NCBI GenBank assembly: GCA_946886245.1
Contig: CAMPIF010000017.1
Location: 1-20,504, forward strand
DNA from: Ectopseudomonas composti
Lineage (GTDB): Bacteria > Pseudomonadota > Gammaproteobacteria > Pseudomonadales > Pseudomonadaceae
Length of the DNA: 20,504 nucleotides
Direction: 5' to 3'
Shown piece after piece: positions 15,374 to 20,504 of the stretch. The number at the start of each line of letters is the position of its first letter. Position 1 is the stretch's first letter. The notes below the pieces were generated by a model that saw only the letters and a list, made by a program, of their open reading frames with translations, was not told where the DNA came from and did not search any database. The position numbers and the translations under genes are program-made.

Positions 15374-15727
15374 GTGTCCGATATCCATCTCGACGATGCC
15401 GTCCTGGCGGCTCTGCAGGACGTCATGGAAGACGAATACCCGATTCTGCTCGATACCTTCGTGGCCGATTCCGAGGAGCGTCTGCGTCTGCTGCATGAAG
15501 CTGCGGCCGAGGGTGACGCGCAGGGCCTGCGCCTGGCTGCACACAGCTTCAAGGGCAGCTGCAGCAACATGGGGGCGGTGCTTCTGGCCAGTCTGTGCAA
15601 GGAGCTCGAAGACGCGGGGCGGCGCGAGGTTCTGGATCCGGCTCCGGCCCTGATCGAGCAGATCGAGCGCGAGTTCGCCATCGTCCGCATCCTGTTCAAG
15701 TCCGAGCGTCAGCGCTATCGCGTCTGA
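15374..15727 (+). CDS. hptB: Histidine phosphotransfer protein HptB
   Basis: HptB relays phosphate from hybrid sensor kinases (in P. aeruginosa SagS, PA1611, PA1976 and RetS-linked signals) to HsbR. The Hpt domain fills the protein, with the phosphorylated His in LAAHSFKGSCSNMGA. I choose GTG 15374, preceded by AGGGGGTGA, giving 117 residues and placing this histidine at position 57, the position known in P. aeruginosa. A competing ATG at 15344 overlaps the hsbR stop (TAATG, with TGAGG four bases upstream) and would add ten residues (MRGCCSGGDP) that do not look like an Hpt N-terminus. It ends the Hsb module; a hairpin and a sigma-54 promoter for fliK follow. Confidence 0.9.
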   Translation: MSDIHLDDAVLAALQDVMEDEYPILLDTFVADSEERLRLLHEAAAEGDAQGLRLAAHSFKGSCSNMGAVLLASLCKELEDAGRREVLDPAPALIEQIEREFAIVRILFKSERQRYRV

Positions 15728-15729
15728 GT

Positions 15730-15751
15730 GCCTGCTTTAAACGCAGCAGGC
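15730..15751 (+). terminator. Hairpin after hptB, possible weak terminator
   Basis: GCCTGCT (15730-15736) and AGCAGGC (15745-15751) make a perfect seven-base-pair stem with an eight-base loop, starting two bases after the hptB stop. It lacks a U-tract (ATTGAACAG follows), so it would stop transcription only weakly or serve to protect the 3' end of the long fliE-hptB transcript. Confidence 0.45.
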
Positions 15752-15781
15752 ATTGAACAGGCTCTGACGACTTTTCCCGAG

Positions 15782-15798
15782 TTGGCCCGCCCTTTGCT
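15782..15798 (+). promoter_or_regulatory. Sigma-54 promoter of fliK
   Basis: TTGGCCCGCCCTTTGCT matches the -24/-12 consensus with one change (TGGCCC for TGGCAC); GG (15784-15785) and GC (15796-15797) are correctly 12 bases apart. The start would be near 15809, 26 bases before fliK. As I recall, fliK is a class III, RpoN-dependent gene in P. aeruginosa, so FleR is the likely activator here. Confidence 0.8.
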
Positions 15799-15834
15799 CT
15801 GATCCTGTCACGACCCATCAGACGGAGAGCGTCC

Positions 15835-17061
15835 ATGTCCGTGTTGCCCGACCTACGCCTGCAGGCTACGCCTGAGGTGAAGAGCAAAGCGAAGCCGCCG
15901 GCCAAAGCGCCGGAGCCCAGCAAGAACGGTGCTTCCAGCTTTGCCGAGGTGTATGCCAAGGAGCGTCAGGCCAAGCCTGGCGAGCGCGCTGGCAATACCG
16001 ACAAAACCAGCCAGGAGCAGAAGTCTGCGCCATCAGCAGAGGAGCCCGATGCCGCTTCTGCTGCCGCCGAGCAGCCTGCGGTTGCCGCCCCCGGCAATTC
16101 CTTGCCGACGCAGGAGGGCACTGAAGAAGAGCTCGATCCGTTGCTGGCGATGGCACTGGGCGGTATCCAGGCTCAGGTAGACGACGCGCCGCTAACCGAG
16201 GAGTCGTCGGCGCTGCCGGCGCTGGTGATTACCGGCGCAGGCAGCGATGGCGCCGAGACTGCCGAGCCGGCGCTGGAGGAAGAAGCGCTCGACCCGCTGG
16301 CGCTGCTCAAGCAACCGGCGCCAGAGGCGAGCAAGGCCCAGTTGCCGCAGGACGCCGCGATCAAGAGCGCGCGTGTGGCGACCAGCACGGACTTCGCCGC
16401 AGCCATGGCGGCCATGGGCAAAGGCGAGGCGTCAGTGGAGAACACTGAAGAAACGACCCTGGATTTGCCGTTGGAAAGCCTGGCCAAGGAGGCGCTGGAG
16501 AGTCTCAAGGACAGTGCTCAGCCCACTCGGCCAGATCAGTTCGTCAGCAAGCTCAATGCGCTGACGCAGGCATTCAATCATCAGGCTGGTGCCGCGCAGC
16601 GTCTGCCATTGGTGCCTGGTCAGCCGGTCGCCATGCAGCAGGGCGGCTGGAGCGAGGCCGTGGTGGATCGCGTCATGTGGCTTTCCAGCCAGAACCTCAA
16701 ATCGGCCGAGATTCAGCTGGACCCGGCAGATCTCGGGCGTCTCGAGGTGCGCGTGAACCTGTCTCAGGATCAGGCCCAGGTGACGTTCGCCAGCCCCAAT
16801 GCCGGGGTGCGTGAAGCGCTGGAAGGGCAGATGCATCGTCTGCGTGAGCTGTTCGCGCAGCAAGGCATGAACCTGGCCGATGCCAACGTTTCCGATCAGT
16901 CGCTCAACCGTGGCTGGCAAGGGCAGGGCGAGGGTGGTCGTGGTGGTTCCGGCTCGCGTGATGGTCTGCTTGCCGGTGACGAGTTGCAGCCTGGCGTCCA
17001 TCAGGAAGTGCGCAGTGAGCGCTTGACCACTGGCCGTGGGCTGGTCGACTACTACGCATAA
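15835..17061 (+). CDS. fliK: Flagellar hook-length control protein FliK
   Basis: FliK is exported during hook growth, measures hook length and flips the export gate to filament substrates. The 408-residue protein has the standard design: a long low-complexity N-terminal and central region rich in Ala, Glu and Pro (about 1-240), then a conserved C-terminal hook-length domain (about 250-375) with WLSSQNLKSAEIQLDPADLG, GRLEVRVNLSQDQAQVTFAS and LRELFAQQGMNLADANVSDQ. The glycine-rich tail ends in GRGLVDYYA. ATG is preceded by GGAGAG. The gene has its own sigma-54 promoter and is followed by a strong hairpin, so it appears to be monocistronic. Confidence 0.94.
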   Translation: MSVLPDLRLQATPEVKSKAKPPAKAPEPSKNGASSFAEVYAKERQAKPGERAGNTDKTSQEQKSAPSAEEPDAASAAAEQPAVAAPGNSLPTQEGTEEELDPLLAMALGGIQAQVDDAPLTEESSALPALVITGAGSDGAETAEPALEEEALDPLALLKQPAPEASKAQLPQDAAIKSARVATSTDFAAAMAAMGKGEASVENTEETTLDLPLESLAKEALESLKDSAQPTRPDQFVSKLNALTQAFNHQAGAAQRLPLVPGQPVAMQQGGWSEAVVDRVMWLSSQNLKSAEIQLDPADLGRLEVRVNLSQDQAQVTFASPNAGVREALEGQMHRLRELFAQQGMNLADANVSDQSLNRGWQGQGEGGRGGSGSRDGLLAGDELQPGVHQEVRSERLTTGRGLVDYYA

Positions 17062-17126
17062 GTAGCGGCCAGGTACTGTATCGACACTGGGCAATGCCCG
17101 AAGATCGGTGTTCCTCCGCTAGACTT

Positions 17127-17169
17127 GCATTCGCCCGGGTTGCCGAAAGGTGCTCGGGCGAATGCATTT
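17127..17169 (+). terminator. Long hairpin between fliK and fliL, probable terminator
   Basis: GCATTCGCCCG (17127-17137) and CGGGCGAATGC (17155-17165) form a perfect 11-base-pair stem; the 17-base loop can fold further into a small stem (TGCC/GGTG, with two wobble pairs) capped by a GAAA tetraloop. ATTTT follows, a short U-tract. It lies 66 bases after fliK and 68 bases before the fliL promoter. Confidence 0.7.
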
Positions 17170-17236
17170 TGGGTGACAGCAGGGAGCTGGAGCTGTTAAA
17201 TCCGCAGCCCAGAGTTAGACAAGCCTGCTCATATGC

Positions 17237-17252
17237 TGGCATAACACTTGCT
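17237..17252 (+). promoter_or_regulatory. Sigma-54 promoter of the fliL operon
   Basis: TGGCATAACACTTGCT matches TGGCAC-N5-TTGC with one change at the last base of the -24 block; GG (17238-17239) and GC (17250-17251) are 12 bases apart. The start would be near 17263, 39 bases before fliL. FleQ/RpoN control of the fliLMNOPQR-flhB operon is established in P. aeruginosa. Confidence 0.88.
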
Positions 17253-17301
17253 CATAACCCTTTGAATGCGGAAAGAACGTAGGTACTGACGGATTATTGG
17301 C

Positions 17302-17823
17302 ATGGCTAAGAAAGAAGCGGCACCGGCTGCCGACGGACAACCCGCCGGCAAGAGCAAGCTCAAACTCATCATCCTGATCGTGGTGGGCCTGCTTCTGGCC
17401 GTCGGCCTTTCCGTGGGCGGCACCTGGTTCATTCTCAGCAAGGGCGACAAGAGCGAGGCGGCTGAGCCCGCAGAGGCCGCAGCACCGGCGGCTCCAGTGC
17501 GCCAGCCGGCCATCTACCAGGATCTGATGCCGGCCTTCGTGGTCAATTTCAATCACCAGAACCGTACCCGCTACCTGCAGGTCAGCATGGCCTTGATGAG
17601 TCGCGATACCGCCGGCATGGAAAAGCTCAAGGTGCACATGCCGGTGTTGCGTAACCGTCTGGTGATGCTGCTCTCCGGTCAGGATTTTGCCGCGCTGCAA
17701 ACGCCGCTGGGCAAGGAGATGCTTCTGCAGCAGGCGCTGGCCAGCGTGCAGGAGCTGGCGCAGAAGGAAACCGGCAGCACTGTGGTCGAGCAGGTGCTGT
17801 TCACCAATTTCGTGTTGCAGTAG
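17302..17823 (+). CDS. fliL: Flagellar basal body-associated protein FliL
   Basis: FliL is a single-pass inner-membrane protein beside the stators; its periplasmic domain forms rings around MotB and supports motor torque. The 173-residue protein has a Lys/Ala-rich cytoplasmic start, one membrane helix at about 21-45 (LKLIILIVVGLLLAVGLSVG), a short Ala/Pro/Glu linker and a periplasmic SPFH-like domain (YQDLMPAFVVNFNHQNRTRYLQVSMALMSRD), as expected. It opens the fliL-fliP operon 39 bases after the predicted sigma-54 start point. Only GACGGA serves as a ribosome binding site. fliM follows after 12 bases. Confidence 0.93.
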   Translation: MAKKEAAPAADGQPAGKSKLKLIILIVVGLLLAVGLSVGGTWFILSKGDKSEAAEPAEAAAPAAPVRQPAIYQDLMPAFVVNFNHQNRTRYLQVSMALMSRDTAGMEKLKVHMPVLRNRLVMLLSGQDFAALQTPLGKEMLLQQALASVQELAQKETGSTVVEQVLFTNFVLQ

Positions 17824-17835
17824 CGGGAGCCGAAG

Positions 17836-18807
17836 ATGGCCGTGCAAGACCTGCTTTCCCAGGACGAGATCGATGCGCTGTTGCATGGCGTCGATGACGG
17901 CCTGGTCGAAACCGAGGACGCCGCAGAGCCGGGGAGCGTCAAGCAATATGACCTGACCAGTCAGGATCGTATCGTCCGTGGGCGCATGCCGACGCTGGAG
18001 ATGATCAACGAGCGCTTCGCCCGCTACACCCGCATCAGCATGTTCAACCTGTTGCGCCGTTCGGCTGACGTGGCCGTCGGTGGCGTGCAGGTGATGAAAT
18101 TCGGCGAGTACGTGCATTCGCTGTACGTGCCGACCAGTCTCAATCTGGTGAAGATGAAGCCGCTGCGCGGCACCGGTCTGTTCATCCTCGACGCCAAGCT
18201 GGTGTTCAAGCTGGTGGACAACTTCTTCGGCGGCGATGGACGCCATGCCAAGATCGAAGGGCGTGAATTCACCCCCACCGAGCTGCGCGTCGTGCGCATG
18301 GTGCTCGACCAGGCCTTCGTCGACCTGCGCGAAGCCTGGCACGCGGTCATGGACATCAACTTCGAGTACGTCAATTCCGAGGTCAACCCGGCGCTGGCCA
18401 ATATCGTCAGTCCGAGCGAGGTGGTGGTCGTGTCCACCTTCCATATCGAACTGGACGGCGGCGGCGGCGACCTGCATATCACCATGCCGTACTCGATGAT
18501 CGAGCCGATCCGCGAGATGCTCGATGCCGGCTTTCAGTCCGATGTCGACGATCAGGACGAACGCTGGATCAAGGCCCTGCGCGAGGACATCCTCGATGTC
18601 AGCGTGCCGCTGGCCGCCACCGTGGCCCGTCGCCAGCTGAAACTGCGCGACATCCTGCATATGCAGCCGGGTGATGTGATCCCCGTGGAATTGCCGGACA
18701 ACGTGGTCATGCGCGCCAACGGCGTGCCGACCTTCAAGGTCAAGCTCGGTGCGCACAAGGGCAATCTGGCCCTGCAGGTACTGGAACCAATCGAACGCCA
18801 ACGCTGA
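17836..18807 (+). CDS. fliM: Flagellar motor switch protein FliM
   Basis: FliM forms the middle of the C-ring, binds phosphorylated CheY and passes the switch signal to FliG. The 323-residue protein has the N-terminal CheY-binding peptide (LLSQDEIDALLHGVDDG), the CheC-like middle domain (from about residue 45) with the FliG-contact loop FFGGDGRHAKIEGREFTPTE, and the C-terminal SpoA domain (last 80 residues or so) that pairs with FliN. The start has GGGAG upstream. A 70-base gap with a small hairpin separates it from fliN. Confidence 0.97.
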   Translation: MAVQDLLSQDEIDALLHGVDDGLVETEDAAEPGSVKQYDLTSQDRIVRGRMPTLEMINERFARYTRISMFNLLRRSADVAVGGVQVMKFGEYVHSLYVPTSLNLVKMKPLRGTGLFILDAKLVFKLVDNFFGGDGRHAKIEGREFTPTELRVVRMVLDQAFVDLREAWHAVMDINFEYVNSEVNPALANIVSPSEVVVVSTFHIELDGGGGDLHITMPYSMIEPIREMLDAGFQSDVDDQDERWIKALREDILDVSVPLAATVARRQLKLRDILHMQPGDVIPVELPDNVVMRANGVPTFKVKLGAHKGNLALQVLEPIERQR

Positions 18808-18825
18808 GGCGCTGGCACCTCCGTA

Positions 18826-18839
18826 GGGCCACCAGGCCC
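18826..18839 (+). repeat. Small hairpin between fliM and fliN
   Basis: GGGCC (18826-18830) and GGCCC (18835-18839) pair around ACCA. There is no U-tract, so it should not end transcription; it could adjust fliN translation or stabilise the message. It lies in the largest gap (70 bases) of this operon. Confidence 0.35.
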
Positions 18840-18877
18840 GAAGCGAACGAATAGCAGAAGCCAGGCGAGGAACCACG

Positions 18878-19354
18878 ATGGCAGACGAAGAGAACACCTC
18901 CCCCGAGGAGCAGGCACTGGCCGATGAATGGGCCGCAGCGCTGGCCGAGGCAGGTGATGCCGATCAGGACGACATCGATGCCATGCTGGCCGGGCAGGGT
19001 GCCGCTCAGGCGGCGCAACCTGCAGCGCCGCGTGCACCGATGGAAGAGTTCGGCAGCGCGCCGCCTACCAGCAACCTGCCGGTCAATCTGGATGGGCCCA
19101 ATCTTGACGTGATCCTGGATATTCCAGTGTCCATCTCCATGGAAGTGGGTAACACCGATATCACGATCCGCAACCTGCTGCAGCTCAATCAGGGCTCGGT
19201 GATCGAGCTGGATCGTCTGGCCGGTGAGCCGCTCGACGTGCTGGTCAACGGCACGTTGATCGCCCATGGCGAAGTGGTGGTGGTCAACGAGAAGTTTGGC
19301 ATTCGCCTGACCGACGTGATCAGCCCCAGCGAACGTATCAAGAAGCTGCGCTGA
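18878..19354 (+). CDS. fliN: Flagellar motor switch protein FliN
   Basis: FliN forms the lower C-ring and docks the FliH-FliI complex for export. The 158-residue protein has an acidic, Ala/Gln-rich N-terminal half (about 1-75), longer than in E. coli but usual for Pseudomonas, followed by the SpoA domain (about 78-150: LDVILDIPVSISMEVGNTDI, LLQLNQGSVIELDRLAGEPL, VNEKFGIRLTDVISPSERIKKL). GAGGAA lies eight bases before the ATG. The stop is two bases ahead of fliO. Confidence 0.97.
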   Translation: MADEENTSPEEQALADEWAAALAEAGDADQDDIDAMLAGQGAAQAAQPAAPRAPMEEFGSAPPTSNLPVNLDGPNLDVILDIPVSISMEVGNTDITIRNLLQLNQGSVIELDRLAGEPLDVLVNGTLIAHGEVVVVNEKFGIRLTDVISPSERIKKLR

Positions 19355-19356
19355 CC

Positions 19357-19788
19357 ATGGCTCGTCTTCTCGCCCTGTTTCTGAGCATGCCCCTGGCGGC
19401 CATGGCTGCCGAACCCACCGGCAAGGCGGCGACGCCCATGGCTGGCAGCGACATAGCCGGCCAGCTCGGTCAGTTGCTGCTCGGCCTGCTGCTGGTGATC
19501 GGCCTGATCTTCCTGCTCGCCTGGCTGCTGCGTCGTGTACAGCAACTGGCTCCACGCGGTGGTCAGGTGATCAAGCTGCTGGCGACTCAGGCGCTGGGCC
19601 CGCGTGATCGCCTGGTGCTGGTGCAGGTGGGCAACGAACAGATATTGCTGGGCCTGTCTGCCGGGCGGATCACTCCGCTGCACGTGCTCAAGGAACCCGT
19701 GCACCTGGCCGACGCCGAGCAGGCCACGCCGGAATTCGCTCAGCGCCTGATGGAGCTGCTGGGCAAGGATCAGAAGGACAAATCCTGA
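19357..19788 (+). CDS. fliO: Flagellar export scaffold protein FliO
   Basis: FliO is a membrane protein that helps assemble and protect the FliP-FliR export gate without staying in it. The 143-residue protein has a signal-like hydrophobic N-terminus ([17 protein letters not shown]), a main membrane helix at about 36-58 ([20 protein letters not shown]) and a basic cytoplasmic domain with the family motif [27 protein letters not shown]. Its ATG is two bases after the fliN stop and its TGA shares bases with the fliP ATG (TGATG), so translation should be coupled. Confidence 0.93.
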   Translation: MARLLALFLSMPLAAMAAEPTGKAATPMAGSDIAGQLGQLLLGLLLVIGLIFLLAWLLRRVQQLAPRGGQVIKLLATQALGPRDRLVLVQVGNEQILLGLSAGRITPLHVLKEPVHLADAEQATPEFAQRLMELLGKDQKDKS

Positions 19789-20504
19789 TGCTGCGTTTGT
19801 TGCTGGTGCTGGTGCTGAGTCTCGCCGCATCGCTGGCGTTCGCCGAAGACCCGCCTGGCGCCAGCACGCTGATTCAGCAGGGCAACAGTCCACTGTCGAT
19901 CCCGGCCATTACCCTGTCGACGGACGCGGAGGGCCAGCAGGAGTACTCGGTCAGCCTGCAGATTCTGCTGATCATGACGGCGCTGAGTTTCATCCCGGCG
20001 TTCGTCATGCTGATGACCAGTTTCACCCGCATCATCATCGTCTTCTCCATCCTGCGTCAGGCGCTGGGCCTGCAGCAGACACCCTCGAACCAGATACTGG
20101 TCGGCCTGGCGCTGTTCCTGACGATGTTCATCATGGCGCCGATTTTCGACCGGATTAACAGCGATGCGTTGCAGCCTTATCTGAACGAGGAGATCGTCGC
20201 TCAGGAGGCGCTGACTCGGGCAGAAGGACCGATCCGCGATTTCATGCTGGCGCAGACTCGCGAAAGCGACCTGGAGCTGTTCGTGCGGCTGTCCAAGCGT
20301 ACCGACCTGGCCGGCGCCGAGGACGTGCCGTTGACCATTCTGGTGCCGGCGTTCGTCACCTCCGAGCTGAAGACCGCGTTCCAGATCGGCTTCATGATCT
20401 TCATTCCGTTTCTGATCATCGACATGGTGGTCGCCAGTATCCTCATGGCGATGGGTATGATGATGCTTTCGCCGCTGATCATCTCATTGCCGTTCAAGAT
20501 CATG
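19788..20504 (+). CDS. fliP: Flagellar export gate protein FliP (3' end missing)
   Basis: FliP is the main pore-forming subunit of the flagellar type III export gate (with FliQ and FliR). The frame starts at the ATG overlapping the fliO stop and stays open to the window edge, giving 239 residues; P. aeruginosa FliP has about 255, so only about 16 are missing. There is a cleavable signal peptide (about 1-19, ending LAFA), a first membrane helix pair with the FliP signature ([20 protein letters not shown], then [15 protein letters not shown]), a periplasmic-facing middle part, and C-terminal helices ([20 protein letters not shown]) with the conserved MMMLSP segment. fliQ, fliR and flhB are expected downstream. 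Confidence 0.96.
   Translation, partial: MLRLLLVLVLSLAASLAFAEDPPGASTLIQQGNSPLSIPAITLSTDAEGQQEYSVSLQILLIMTALSFIPAFVMLMTSFTRIIIVFSILRQALGLQQTPSNQILVGLALFLTMFIMAPIFDRINSDALQPYLNEEIVAQEALTRAEGPIRDFMLAQTRESDLELFVRLSKRTDLAGAEDVPLTILVPAFVTSELKTAFQIGFMIFIPFLIIDMVVASILMAMGMMMLSPLIISLPFKIM

Noticed and set aside
17094..17282. 62-codon plus-strand frame in the fliK-fliL gap
   Set aside because: It runs through the long hairpin and the sigma-54 promoter, has no ribosome site and no recognisable product.
18812..18826. TGGCAC in the fliM-fliN gap as a sigma-54 promoter
   Set aside because: The -24 block is perfect but five bases on the sequence is TAGG instead of TTGC, so the -12 element is missing.
17215..18897. 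560-codon open frame on the minus strand opposite fliL-fliM
   Set aside because: Same pattern of antisense openness in GC-rich coding DNA; it also runs through the fliL promoter region. No domain seen.

Overview
The window is a continuous stretch of a polar-flagellum gene cluster from a Pseudomonas-type gammaproteobacterium. The signs are fleQ/fleS/fleR regulators, sigma-54 promoters ahead of structural operons, HsbA/HsbR/HptB signalling proteins, high-GC codon use, and proteins close to what I recall of P. aeruginosa. The placement of hsbA-hsbR-hptB between fliJ and fliK differs from P. aeruginosa as I remember it (there near flgM), so another Pseudomonas lineage is likely, perhaps near P. 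mendocina; that assignment is inference. All genes lie on the + strand.

Layout. (1) 1-2651: the filament cap and secretion-chaperone block: fliD (5' end cut off by the window), two different fliS paralogues, and a small FliT-like gene; a good sigma-28 (FliA) promoter lies between the two fliS genes. (2) 2652-4387: a regulatory gap with a hairpin, two FleQ-box-like sequences and a sigma-70-like promoter, then fleQ, the master activator. (3) 4388-7246: a strong terminator, a sigma-54 promoter and the two-component pair fleS-fleR. (4) 7247-13262: a near-perfect sigma-54 promoter and fliE-fliF-fliG-fliH-fliI-fliJ (basal body MS ring, rotor switch, export ATPase complex). (5) 13348-15727: hsbA (STAS), hsbR (REC-PP2C-HATPase) and hptB (Hpt), a phosphorelay/partner-switch module without an obvious promoter of its own, so probably read with the fliE operon. 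(6) 15728-17061: a sigma-54 promoter and fliK (hook length). (7) 17062-20504: a long hairpin, a sigma-54 promoter and fliL-fliM-fliN-fliO-fliP (stator-associated protein, C-ring, export gate; fliP runs off the end).

How it fits together. In the known Pseudomonas hierarchy FleQ with RpoN switches on fleSR and the basal-body/export genes, FleR with RpoN switches on later hook and rod genes, and FliA drives the late filament genes. The promoters visible here match that: sigma-54 sites at fleSR, fliE, fliK and fliL, and a sigma-28 site in the filament block. HsbA in P. aeruginosa binds the anti-FliA factor FlgM, so the embedded Hsb/HptB module would tie the motile/sessile phosphorelay to flagellar assembly.

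I found no mobile element, CRISPR, tRNA or rRNA, and no wholly new system. The items most worth checking are the sigma-28 promoter inside the fliS pair, the paired FleQ boxes at fleQ, the Asp at the receiver acceptor position of FleQ, the mini-ORF bridging fliI and fliJ, and the placement of the Hsb module.
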